Position numbers and translations under genes: made by a program. The notes below the pieces were generated by a model. It searched no databases, was not told the origin of the DNA, and was given only the letters and a program-made list of their open reading frames with translations. DNA of 64,000 nt from JAISFI01 sp031553775 (GTDB lineage Bacteria; Bacteroidota; Bacteroidia; Bacteroidales; Azobacteroidaceae): NCBI GenBank assembly GCA_031553775.1, contig JAVBLA010000005.1, forward strand, positions 1-64,000, written 5' to 3'. Each line of letters starts with the position of its first letter. Position 1 is the first letter of the stretch. Shown in pieces: positions 1 through 7,561 of this stretch.

Positions 1-120
1 AGCGAAGCAATCTACCGATAGTCATGAGATTGCTTCAGGCTTCGCCTTCGCAATGACGATCAATTAGCAGGAGATTGCTTCGTAGTTCCTCCTACCAATG
101 ACGTATTTCTCGTCATTATC
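1..120. repeat. Degenerate REP-like palindromic repeats
   Basis: Two damaged copies of a palindromic unit lie here: GAGATTGCTTC followed by GCAATGACG at about 28-58, and GGAGATTGCTTCG followed by CAATGACG at about 70-103. The same words build the intact palindromes at 21364-21439 and 63174-63246. No gene is visible. Confidence 0.6.
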
Positions 121-151
121 GAATTGTTCGATCTTTTAATATAGTGGCTAC

Positions 152-411
152 TCGCAATGACAGAACTTCACAAATAATATAACCCTACAAAATCTGCCAA
201 TTACACCCGGGCAAAGCCCGGTCAATCCCCCGTAGGGGGGCAGGGGGGACAATACCTTGTTGTCAAAACGCTGTCTGAAGTGAAAGAGCGTAGCGATTGA
301 GCAAGTTCGTTTTGACGAAGCGCCTTTTTTTGGTACCTTTTTTTGGCGCAGCAAAAAAAGATACAGAAAGTATTTTTATTCAAAATGTTTTTACACAAAA
401 AAAAACATTCC
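152..411. repeat. Compound hairpin element A, left copy
   Basis: This 260-bp non-coding element recurs in the same order and orientation at 63236-63496. It holds successive inverted repeats: CCGGGC/GCCCGG at 208-222, a C5/G5 hairpin at about 227-240, GTCAAAACG (262-270) with CGTTTTGAC (308-316), GCGCC/GGCGC around a central GGTACC (320-349), and ATGTTTTT/AAAAACAT at about 385-407. The second copy keeps the long stem while changing its sequence. A short minus-strand open frame across it is a by-product of the repeat. Confidence 0.8.
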
Positions 412-466
412 CTTAGCCCCCAATACGAATATTCCCCCCATTCTCAATATTTTATACACAAAAAAA

Positions 467-497
467 AGCCGCTCTTGCATGAAGAGCGGCTCCTTTT
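467..497 (-). terminator. Rho-independent terminator after RRM gene
   Basis: A 10-bp stem (arms 467-476 and 482-491, core AGCCGCTCTT) with a 5-nt loop lies just past the stop of the RRM gene. On the minus strand it is followed by a run of T. A T-run also flanks the other side, so it may work in both directions. Confidence 0.8.
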
Positions 498-821
498 TTA
501 ATATCTGTTGCGGTTGTAACCACCGCCTCCACCATAACCACCACCGCGGTTATTGTTGAATTCTCTTCTGGGTCTTTCCTGTCTTGGTTTTGCTTCTGAA
601 ACAGAGATTGTTCTTCCATCGTACTCAGCACCGTTCAATTCGGCGATGGCTTTGTTGGCAGCTTCTTCATCAGCCATTTCGACAAATCCGTAACCTTTGG
701 AACGGCCGGAATCGCGATCGGTGATAACTTTAGCTGAAGTAATCTCTCCGTACTCTTCAAATAAATTGGACAAATCGGCATCGTTTACTTTGTAACTCAG
801 GCCTGCAATAAAAATGTTCAT
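498..821 (-). CDS. Glycine-rich RRM RNA-binding protein
   Basis: A 107-aa protein made of one RNA recognition motif (residues 1-78) and a short Gly/Arg/Asn tail. RNP2 is IFIAGL near the N-terminus and RNP1 is KGYGFVEM near residue 43, so both RNA-binding strands with their aromatic residues are present. The tail (RRREFNNNRGGGYGGGGGY) is low complexity, as in bacterial and plant cold-induced glycine-rich RNA-binding proteins. It is probably a cytoplasmic single-stranded RNA binder or chaperone. The gene stands alone with its own terminator. A -7 element at 951-958 would give a leader of about 120 nt, which fits post-transcriptional or cold control, but that is inference. Confidence 0.9.
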   Translation of the reverse strand: MNIFIAGLSYKVNDADLSNLFEEYGEITSAKVITDRDSGRSKGYGFVEMADEEAANKAIAELNGAEYDGRTISVSEAKPRQERPRREFNNNRGGGYGGGGGYNRNRY

Positions 822-950
822 TTGTAATAAAAAATAAAAGTAATAAAATAAAAAAACTCATTCAAAAGAGAAACATGGCAGAGCTACAAACTAATCCGTT
901 CTGGACTGAAGAAAAAGAAAATAGAAATCTGAATGAACTCAATTGCGGGA

Positions 951-958
951 CAAAGATA
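951..958 (-). promoter_or_regulatory. Putative -7 element of RRM gene
   Basis: The minus strand reads TATCTTTG, an exact match to TAnnTTTG. No good TTTG box is seen upstream. Transcription from here would give a leader of roughly 120 nt before the start codon at 821. Confidence 0.45.
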
Positions 959-1011
959 AGGTTTTATTTTTAAATCTGATAATTTTCTGAAAATAAATTG
1001 ATTATCGGGAA

Positions 1012-1051
1012 TAAAAAGCCGCAAACGATACAAACATATCATTTGCGGCTT
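1012..1051 (-). terminator. Terminator of the mmd operon
   Basis: A 15-bp stem (arms 1016-1030 and 1037-1051, core AGCCGCAAA, one G-U pair) is followed on the minus strand by TTTTTAT. It begins 20 nt past the stop codon of mmdB and ends the decarboxylase operon. Confidence 0.85.
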
Positions 1052-1071
1052 CCTTTAAATTTTTCTATATT

Positions 1072-2229
1072 TTATGAAAGGAATCCCAGCAGGATACCGG
1101 CTGCCACAGCTGAGCCGATCACACCGGCCACATTCGGGCCCATGGCATGCATCAGCAAATAATTGGTGGAATCATATTCCAAACCTACAATTTGCGAGAT
1201 ACGGGCGGAATCGGGTACTGCGGATACTCCTGAATTACCAATCAAAGGATTGATTTTATTGTCTTTTTTCAGAAATAAATTGAAAAACTTCACAAAAAGG
1301 ATACCGGCTGCAGTTGCAATGATAAAAGACAAAGCACCCAACAGGAAAATCTTTAAGGAACTCCAGGTAATAAACTCGGTGGCTTGAGTAGAAGCTCCCA
1401 CTGTCACTCCCAGCAAGATCGTAATCGTATCGATCAGCGGGCCGCGAGCTGTTTCTGCTAAACGACGGGTTACTCCGGATTCTTTCAGCAGGTTACCGAA
1501 GAATAGCATTCCCAATAAAGGCAAGCCTGAAGGAACCAGAAAACAAGTCAGCAATAATCCGATAATCGGGAAAATAATTTTCTCTGTCTGAGATACTGCA
1601 CGTGGAGGTTTCATCCGGATTACCCGTTCTTTTTTAGTGGTAAGCGCACGCATTAACGGCGGTTGTATCACAGGTACCAGGGCCATATAGGAATAAGCCG
1701 ATACAGCAATGGCTCCCATCAAATTCGGAGCAAGTTTAGAAGAGAGGAAAATAGCGGTAGGCCCATCTGCTCCTCCGATAATACCAATGGCACCTGCCTG
1801 GTTCGGTTCAAAGCCCATCCATAAGGCCAGGATATACGCTCCGAATATACCAAACTGTGCAGCAGCACCGATCAACATCAGTTTAGGATTGGAGATCAAA
1901 GCTGAAAAATCAGTCATCGCCCCTATTCCCAAAAATATCAAGGGCGGGTACCAACCTTGCGAGACCCCCTGGTACAATATGTTCAGCACAGAGCCTTCCT
2001 CGTACAAACCGATTTGTAATCCGGCATCTTTGAAGGGAATATTACCGATCAGGATACCGAAACCGATAGGAATCAGCAACATCGGCTCAAATTCATGAGC
2101 GATGGCCAGATAAATGAACACCAAACCCACCACAATCATGGCGAAGTGTCCCGGTGTTGCATTGGCAAACCCTGTATAGGTAAGGAACGTCTCTAAATTA
2201 TCTGTTAGAAATGATAATAAAATACCCAT
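1072..2229 (-). CDS. mmdB: Na+-translocating decarboxylase beta subunit
   Basis: A 385-aa polytopic inner-membrane protein of the OadB/GcdB/MmdB family, the subunit that decarboxylates carboxybiotin and pumps Na+ outward. Family signatures are visible: GIIGGADGPTAIF, holding the conserved Asp of the Na+ path, and NPLIGNSGVSAVPDSAR near the C-terminus. The length is normal. It is the last gene of the operon, 4 nt after mmdC, and a strong terminator follows. With the epimerase and carboxyltransferase upstream, the likely substrate is methylmalonyl-CoA; sequence alone cannot exclude oxaloacetate or glutaconyl-CoA. Confidence 0.93.
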   Translation of the reverse strand: MGILLSFLTDNLETFLTYTGFANATPGHFAMIVVGLVFIYLAIAHEFEPMLLIPIGFGILIGNIPFKDAGLQIGLYEEGSVLNILYQGVSQGWYPPLIFLGIGAMTDFSALISNPKLMLIGAAAQFGIFGAYILALWMGFEPNQAGAIGIIGGADGPTAIFLSSKLAPNLMGAIAVSAYSYMALVPVIQPPLMRALTTKKERVIRMKPPRAVSQTEKIIFPIIGLLLTCFLVPSGLPLLGMLFFGNLLKESGVTRRLAETARGPLIDTITILLGVTVGASTQATEFITWSSLKIFLLGALSFIIATAAGILFVKFFNLFLKKDNKINPLIGNSGVSAVPDSARISQIVGLEYDSTNYLLMHAMGPNVAGVIGSAVAAGILLGFLS

Positions 2230-2233
2230 AACA

Positions 2234-2653
2234 TTATTCGATTATGATGAGATCAGCTCCTTCCAGGACAGAGTCTCCCTTGTTTATTTTCACTTCCTTC
2301 ACAACGCCATCCCTGTCGGCATTGATTGCATTTTCCATTTTCATGGCTTCCAACACGATCAGTTTTTGTCCTTTCTTCACGGCGTCGCCTACTTTACAAT
2401 GAATTTCAAGAATGGTTCCCGGAAGCGGAGAGCGTAGGGCACCCGGACCGGAAGAAGCCTGTACAGGACGGGTGATGGGAGCAACTGCTGACTGAGCAGG
2501 GCGTTTAATAGTAACTACTTGTTTTTTAGTGGGTTTATCCATTTCCACTTTATAAGGAGTACCGTTCACCTCTACTTCAGCAATGGTATCTTCAATTCTG
2601 TTTACAAGCACCTTGTAAACATTTCCGTTGATAATATATTTAAAACTTTTCAT
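2234..2653 (-). CDS. mmdC: Biotin carboxyl carrier subunit
   Basis: A 139-aa carrier protein. The C-terminal biotinyl domain (about 70-139) carries EAMKMEN with Lys105 as the expected biotinylation site. A Pro/Ala/Val-rich flexible linker (about 50-72) precedes it, and the N-terminal 45 residues form a small beta-rich anchor. It moves CO2 as carboxybiotin from the carboxyltransferase MmdA to the membrane subunit MmdB. The gene sits 6 nt after the oadG-like gene and 4 nt before mmdB, so tight co-expression is likely. Biotinylation would need a BirA-type ligase encoded elsewhere. Confidence 0.93.
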   Translation of the reverse strand: MKSFKYIINGNVYKVLVNRIEDTIAEVEVNGTPYKVEMDKPTKKQVVTIKRPAQSAVAPITRPVQASSGPGALRSPLPGTILEIHCKVGDAVKKGQKLIVLEAMKMENAINADRDGVVKEVKINKGDSVLEGADLIIIE

Positions 2654-2659
2654 CTTTGT

Positions 2660-3601
2660 TTATCTTTTAGGTAATTCTCTCAATGTATAAATTTTAGAAC
2701 TCCACGGAGAATAATTCCGGGCTACATTCTTGATTGTCAATACGGTATTTTCATCGTCATGATCCTCTTCTGTTATTTCATTGATTGCCATGGCTATAGC
2801 AGCAAAAATTTCTCCGGATTCGGAAGCTACCAACTTCGCTTCTTCTTTAGAGAATCCAGAAGCCTTCATCGCCCTCTTTTTGCTTAAAGAAAGAGCGGTC
2901 TGACCGACAAATTTAAATACCAGGTAAAGCAGTATCAAACCCAAAAAAACAACACTCATGGCCGTAACTGTCATTCCCAAACCATTTTCGTCGTTTTCTT
3001 TGAAATTTTCAATTTTTTCGTTTGTATCCAAAACCACATTATTGGCACTCGGGGTTACTTTCGAAAAATACACCCATAATTTGTCTCCTCTTGTATAAAG
3101 AGAATTTAGAAGCAATTCTTCATCCAGGCGTTTCTGTGTCCAACCATCTTCTACCAATCCGTAACTGATATCTGCTTTTTGTCCCGCAGGAATTGTTACA
3201 GAATCGATCAGAGTAGTGCCGTCCGAATCAAATAAAGCGATAAAATTGGATTTAATACTGTCCAATGTAAAATTCAAATGAAAAGTTCCATGAGTAGGTT
3301 TATTGTCTGCCCAGAACAAGACATGTTGACGTGGCTTGATCTTTGTCAGCACATCTCCCTTGGGAATCATATACATTTTTGGTTTGGAAAGATCATTAGT
3401 TAAAAAGCAGGCTCCAATATTCACTGTGGAAGGTGCGGAGTTATAGATTTCTATCCAAGGACTTTTTTTACCATAATCATCCATGAAATTATCTTCATTG
3501 ACGACCAGCACTTCGTTTATTTTAAGGCCTTTGGTTCCCTGCGCCTGTGCTCCGAAAGCAAAAGTAGCCAGTAGAACCAGTATCCCGATTGTATATTTCA
3601 T
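2660..3601 (-). CDS. OadG-like subunit with lamin-tail domain
   Basis: A 313-aa protein: signal peptide (MKYTIGILVLLATFAFGAQA), an exported domain of about 140 residues resembling the lamin-tail (LTD) fold (KINEVLVVNEDNFMDDYG, SPWIEIYNSA, FLTND), then a membrane helix (about 207-230, VVFLGLILLYLVFKFVG) and a cytoplasmic tail, as in the small OadG/MmdD subunits of Na+ decarboxylases. Classical OadG is only about 80 aa; here an Ig-like exported domain is added in front. Its place between mmdA and mmdC supports the subunit call. It probably assembles the carboxyltransferase onto MmdB. What the outside domain binds is unknown. Confidence 0.8.
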   Translation of the reverse strand: MKYTIGILVLLATFAFGAQAQGTKGLKINEVLVVNEDNFMDDYGKKSPWIEIYNSAPSTVNIGACFLTNDLSKPKMYMIPKGDVLTKIKPRQHVLFWADNKPTHGTFHLNFTLDSIKSNFIALFDSDGTTLIDSVTIPAGQKADISYGLVEDGWTQKRLDEELLLNSLYTRGDKLWVYFSKVTPSANNVVLDTNEKIENFKENDENGLGMTVTAMSVVFLGLILLYLVFKFVGQTALSLSKKRAMKASGFSKEEAKLVASESGEIFAAIAMAINEITEEDHDDENTVLTIKNVARNYSPWSSKIYTLRELPKR

Positions 3602-3616
3602 ACGACTCTTGTTTTA

Positions 3617-3700
3617 GTTAAGAGTTAAGAGTTAAGAATTAAAAGTTATAGGATGCATCGGGCATTCTTCACTTTTAATTCTTCACTTTTAACTTTTAAA
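3617..3700. repeat. Inverted GTTAAGAATTAAAAG-type repeat in operon spacer
   Basis: Short tandem words (AGTTAAG, AATTAAAAGTT) at 3617-3650 face complementary words (ACTTTTAATTCTTCAC) at 3667-3700 and fill the spacer between mmdA and the oadG-like gene. The right arm includes the stop codon of mmdA. The transcript could fold into an intercistronic hairpin. Confidence 0.65.
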
Positions 3701-5249
3701 GCGGTAAATTATCATGTTTTTTGGCCGGGTTCACCTGCTTTTTAGTAGATAGCTGCTGTAAAGCGCGTATTACACGGAAGCGGGTATTTCTCGGCTCGAT
3801 CACATCGTCTATATAGCCGTATTTTGCAGCATTGTACGGGTTAGCGAATGCTTTATTGTATTCTTCTTCCCGTTTAGCTAATGTTGCGACCGGATCTTCA
3901 GATTCTTTGGCTTCTCTGGCATAGAGAACTTCCACCGCTCCTGCACCACCCATTACGGCAATTTCGGCAGTAGGCCATGCATAGTTCATATCGCCACGTA
4001 ATTGCTTACAACTCATTACGATATGTGCACCTCCATACGATTTCCTCAAAGTAACGGTGACTTTCGGAACGGTAGCTTCTCCGTAAGCATAAAGCAATTT
4101 GGCGCCGTGTACGATTACTCCGCCATACTCCTGTCCTGTTCCCGGAAGGAATCCCGGAACATCGACCAATGTAACGATAGGTATATTGAATGCGTCACAG
4201 AAGCGAACAAAGCGTGCGGCTTTCCGGGAAGCATTGATGTCCAGCACTCCTGCCAGGCACTTAGGCTGGTTGGCCACCATACCTACAGAGCGTCCGTTCA
4301 TTCTTGCAAATCCTACAATAATATTTTGGGCATAATCGGCATGGACTTCCAGGAACTCTCCGCTATCGATAATTGCACCGATTACTTCGTACATATCGTA
4401 CGGTTTATTGGGACTATCGGGGATAATATCGTTCAGGCTGTCTTCCAGACGGTCGATCGGATCTTTCGTATCACGCACCGGCGGTTCTTCCAGGTTGTTT
4501 TGCGGAAGGAAACTCAAAAGTCTGCGAATCAAAGCAATACCTTCTTCTCCTGTATCAACGGCAAAATGAGTCACCCCGGAACGGGAAGCATGCACACTGG
4601 CACCTCCGAGTTCTTCCTGGGTAACATCTTCCCCGGTAACTGTTTTAACTACCTTCGGACCGGTAAGGAACATATAGCTCATTCCTTTTGCCATGATCGT
4701 AAAATCGGTCAGAGCCGGAGAATAAACCGCACCACCGGCACAAGGACCAAAAATCCCGGAAATTTGAGGAATCACACCTGAAGCCAGGATATTACGTTGG
4801 AAAATCTCGGCATAACCGGCCAATGCGTTTATTCCTTCCTGGATACGTGCTCCACCCGAGTCGTTGATCCCGACGATCGGAGCGCCCATTTTCATGGCCA
4901 TATCCATTACCTTACATATTTTTTGGGCCATAGTTTCCGACAAAGAACCTCCGATAACAGTAAAATCCTGTGCAAAGATATACACAAGACGTCCTTCGAT
5001 GGTTCCGTAACCGGTCACGACTCCGTCGCCCAGATATTGTTTTTTCTCCATGCCGAAGTTTGTACAACGGTGCTGCACAAACATATCGAACTCTTCAAAG
5101 CTGCCTTCATCGAGCAGCATGGTGATACGCTCCCGGGCAGTATATTTTCCCTGGGCATGTTGTTTTTCAATGGCAGCTTCACCACCTCCCAAACGAGCTT
5201 TATTACGGAGCTCGATGAGTTCTTTTACTTTTTCTAGTTGATTGCTCAT
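3696..5249 (-). CDS. mmdA: Methylmalonyl-CoA decarboxylase alpha (carboxyltransferase)
   Basis: A 517-aa acyl-CoA carboxyltransferase of the PccB/MmdA family with N- and C-terminal crotonase-like halves. Visible signatures are GKYTARERI, INDSGGARIQEG, GPCAGGAVYSPAL and VDVPGFLPGTGQEYGG. It transfers the carboxyl group of methylmalonyl-CoA to the biotin of MmdC, yielding propionyl-CoA. The length is standard (about 510-520). It follows mce after a repeat-filled spacer of 109 nt. Since beta, OadG-like and biotin subunits follow and no biotin carboxylase gene is present, a Na+-pumping decarboxylase is more likely than an ATP-dependent propionyl-CoA carboxylase. Confidence 0.93.
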   Translation of the reverse strand: MSNQLEKVKELIELRNKARLGGGEAAIEKQHAQGKYTARERITMLLDEGSFEEFDMFVQHRCTNFGMEKKQYLGDGVVTGYGTIEGRLVYIFAQDFTVIGGSLSETMAQKICKVMDMAMKMGAPIVGINDSGGARIQEGINALAGYAEIFQRNILASGVIPQISGIFGPCAGGAVYSPALTDFTIMAKGMSYMFLTGPKVVKTVTGEDVTQEELGGASVHASRSGVTHFAVDTGEEGIALIRRLLSFLPQNNLEEPPVRDTKDPIDRLEDSLNDIIPDSPNKPYDMYEVIGAIIDSGEFLEVHADYAQNIIVGFARMNGRSVGMVANQPKCLAGVLDINASRKAARFVRFCDAFNIPIVTLVDVPGFLPGTGQEYGGVIVHGAKLLYAYGEATVPKVTVTLRKSYGGAHIVMSCKQLRGDMNYAWPTAEIAVMGGAGAVEVLYAREAKESEDPVATLAKREEEYNKAFANPYNAAKYGYIDDVIEPRNTRFRVIRALQQLSTKKQVNPAKKHDNLPL

Positions 5250-5259
5250 AGATTATAGA

Positions 5260-5352
5260 ATTAAGAATGAAGAATGAAGAATTAAGAATGAAGAATTGAC
5301 TGGCTTTGAAACAACCTTTCATTCCTCATTCTTAATTCTTCATTCTTAATTT
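5260..5352. repeat. Inverted AAGAATTAAGAATGAAG-type repeat in operon spacer
   Basis: AAGAATGAAG and GAATTAAG words at 5260-5298 face complementary CTTCATTCTTAATT words at 5319-5352, filling the spacer between mce and mmdA. It has the same layout as the repeat at 3617-3700, so both long spacers of this operon hold a potential AU-rich hairpin. Confidence 0.7.
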
Positions 5353-5358
5353 TTTTCA

Positions 5359-5769
5359 TTATTTTTCCGGGTGTTCGCAAAATTCCGTCAATACGCTGCA
5401 GGTAGATTTCGGGTGAAGGAAAGCGATGTTCAGGCCTTCCGCTCCTTTGCGGGGAGCTTTATCTATCAGTTGTACACCTTTGCTTTCAGCTTCAGACAAA
5501 GCTTCACCGACACTTGGAACGGAAAATGCAATATGATGTACGCCTTCTCCTTTTTTCTCGATAAATTTAGCAATGGTAGAATCTTCACTGGTAGGTTCGA
5601 GTAGTTCGATTTTAGTTTGTCCGACCTTGAAAAAAGCAGTTTTTACTTTCTGGTCTTCCACTACTTCGATGTTATAACACTTCAGGCCTAAAACCTGTTC
5701 ATAATAAGGAAGGGACGCTTCAATGCTTTTCACGGCGATCCCAAGGTGTTCAATGTGGGAAATATTCAT
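5359..5769 (-). CDS. mce: Methylmalonyl-CoA epimerase
   Basis: A 136-aa vicinal-oxygen-chelate (glyoxalase-fold) protein of normal length for the family. HIEHLGIAVKSIE opens the first beta-alpha-beta-beta-beta module, GVHHIAFSV the second, and LTEFCEHP supplies a C-terminal metal ligand. The His and Glu residues expected to bind the divalent metal are present. It interconverts (R)- and (S)-methylmalonyl-CoA, linking methylmalonyl-CoA mutase (not in this window) to the decarboxylase encoded by the next genes. It heads the operon behind a TACCTTTG -7 element. Confidence 0.94.
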   Translation of the reverse strand: MNISHIEHLGIAVKSIEASLPYYEQVLGLKCYNIEVVEDQKVKTAFFKVGQTKIELLEPTSEDSTIAKFIEKKGEGVHHIAFSVPSVGEALSEAESKGVQLIDKAPRKGAEGLNIAFLHPKSTCSVLTEFCEHPEK

Positions 5770-5817
5770 ATTCCTGATATTTAGTTATACATTATCTACC
5801 TTTTAAAAAGCAGGCAA

Positions 5818-5825
5818 CAAAGGTA
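5818..5825 (-). promoter_or_regulatory. Putative -7 element of mce-mmd operon
   Basis: The minus strand reads TACCTTTG (exact TAnnTTTG), giving an expected leader of about 40 nt before mce. The -33 region is weak. Confidence 0.5.
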
Positions 5826-5964
5826 AAGCTTTATGCCTGAATAAAGAAAAATTTCTGTATTTATTTTTTAATACAGGGAAACTATTCCCACTAACGGGGA
5901 TAATGCCGGTTTCCGTGTAAATATAGGTTTTTATTATAACGAAGGGACGCAAAACGGGATTATT

Positions 5965-7461
5965 TCAGGTCCTTGCATCTTTCACGATAACATCGTGTGC
6001 CCCCCCTTCGATGATGCTGGTAGAAGAAACTAACGTGATTTTTGCATGTTCTTTCAAGTCCTGTAAATCGACCACTCCACAACTACACATGGTAGATTTG
6101 ATTTTTCCGAGGGTAATATCCAGGTTATCTTTCAATTTACCGGCATAAGGAACAAAACTATCCACTCCTTCTTCAAATTTCATTCCGTCGCCACTACCCA
6201 TGTCGTACCGTTGCCAGTTACGGGCCCGGTTCGAACCTTCTCCCCAGTATTCTTTTACATAATTTCCGCCTATCAGCAATTTGCGGGTAGGACTTTCGTC
6301 GAAACGGGCAAAATAACGGCCCATCATCAGAAAATCTGCTCCCATTGCCAGGGCCAGCACCATATGATAATCCTGTACGATGCCTCCATCAGAACAAATC
6401 GGCACATAAATGCCGGTTTCTTTAAAATATTGATCGCGGGCGGCAGCCACTTCGATCAGTGCGGTGGCCTGTCCTCTTCCTATTCCTTTCTGCTCCCGGG
6501 TAATACAGATAGAACCGCCTCCTACACCAACTTTAACGAAATCAGCACCTGCTTTTGCCAGGAATAAAAAGCCATCCCTGTCCACGACATTTCCGGCACC
6601 CACTTTCACCGATTCCCCGAAAGTAGATTTGATGTATTGAATGGTTTCCTGTTGCCAGATAGAAAAGCCGTCGGAAGAGTCGATACACATTACATCGACT
6701 CCTGCTTCTACCAATTGTGGCACACGTTCCCTGTAATCGCGAGTATTAATACCAGCGCCCACTACCAATCTTTTTTGGGAATCGGCAACTTCATACGGGT
6801 ATTCTTTATGGCTTTCGTAATCTTTCCGGAAAACGAAATACCGTAAATGCTGTTCTTCATCTACAATCGGAAGGCAATTCAGTTTATTATTCCAGATCAA
6901 ATCGTTGGCATCTTTCAGGGAAACCCCATAATCTCCGTATATCAACCTGGAAAAGGGAGTCATAAAATCCTTGATTTGCACACCGGGATTATCCCGGGTG
7001 GGACGATAATCCCTGCCGGTAACAATTCCCAGCAATTTACCATTAGATGTTCCATCAGCAGTAATCCCAATGGTAGAAAAACCTGTTTTCTCTTTCAAGG
7101 CAATCACATCGGCCAGTGTGTGTTCCGGTGTGAGGTTGGCACGGCTTACCACAAAGCCAGATTTATGGTTTTTGACTTTCCTGACCATTTCTACTTGCGA
7201 TTCAATGGTTTGGGAGCCGAAAACAAAAGACAAACCTCCGTTTTTTGCCAGGGCAATCGCCATCCCATCGTCGGAGACAGATTGCATAATTGCCGAAACG
7301 AACGGAATATTGATGCTGACTGCCGGTTCTTCTCCTTTTTTGAACTTGACCACAGGGGTTTGCAGCATAATATTGTCCGGAGTACAATCTTTGCCTGTAA
7401 ATCCCGGAATCAATAGATATTCACTGAACGTACGGGATATTTCATTAAGAAAATGCGCCAT
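5965..7461 (-). CDS. guaB: IMP dehydrogenase
   Basis: A 498-aa TIM-barrel enzyme with an inserted CBS pair (about 105-215). It oxidises IMP to XMP with NAD+, the first committed step to GMP. The catalytic loop reads GGGSICITREQKG with Cys319 as nucleophile, and the flap holds an Arg-Tyr dyad (NWQRYD). The N-terminus (SRTFSEYLLIPGF) and the loop differ from the usual bacterial GuaB wording (GPGSICTTR), so this is a divergent subclass. The C-terminus has a Cys pair (MCSCGVV). The gene is alone and divergent from tilS, with about 100 bp between them holding promoters for both. Confidence 0.92.
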   Translation of the reverse strand: MAHFLNEISRTFSEYLLIPGFTGKDCTPDNIMLQTPVVKFKKGEEPAVSINIPFVSAIMQSVSDDGMAIALAKNGGLSFVFGSQTIESQVEMVRKVKNHKSGFVVSRANLTPEHTLADVIALKEKTGFSTIGITADGTSNGKLLGIVTGRDYRPTRDNPGVQIKDFMTPFSRLIYGDYGVSLKDANDLIWNNKLNCLPIVDEEQHLRYFVFRKDYESHKEYPYEVADSQKRLVVGAGINTRDYRERVPQLVEAGVDVMCIDSSDGFSIWQQETIQYIKSTFGESVKVGAGNVVDRDGFLFLAKAGADFVKVGVGGGSICITREQKGIGRGQATALIEVAAARDQYFKETGIYVPICSDGGIVQDYHMVLALAMGADFLMMGRYFARFDESPTRKLLIGGNYVKEYWGEGSNRARNWQRYDMGSGDGMKFEEGVDSFVPYAGKLKDNLDITLGKIKSTMCSCGVVDLQDLKEHAKITLVSSTSIIEGGAHDVIVKDART

Positions 7462-7487
7462 TGAAAGTTTGTTTTAGATTGAGGGTA

Positions 7488-7495
7488 CAAAGGTA
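7488..7495 (-). promoter_or_regulatory. Putative guaB promoter
   Basis: TACCTTTG on the minus strand with a TTG at 7512-7514, 16 nt upstream. The predicted transcription start is about 20 nt before the guaB ATG. Its upstream box adjoins the -33 box of tilS on the other strand. Confidence 0.5.
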
Positions 7496-7514
7496 AGAAA
7501 ACTTCATGTTACAA

Positions 7515-7546
7515 TTTGTTTTTCGAGACAAAAATACATACATTTG
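7515..7546 (+). promoter_or_regulatory. Putative tilS promoter (TTTG-N20-TACATTTG)
   Basis: TTTG at 7515-7518 and TACATTTG at 7539-7546 match both parts of the Bacteroidetes promoter consensus. The predicted transcription start is near 7553, only about 9 nt before the first ATG of tilS. Confidence 0.6.
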
Positions 7547-7561
7547 CCTGTATAAAAACGA

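Noticed and set aside
148..354. Open frame of 68 codons on the minus strand in element A
   Set aside because: It is made wholly of repeat DNA and its hairpins; the second copy of the element does not keep the frame.
4002..5241. Several plus-strand frames opposite mmdA
   Set aside because: They lie antisense to a gene with full family motifs and show no domains of their own.
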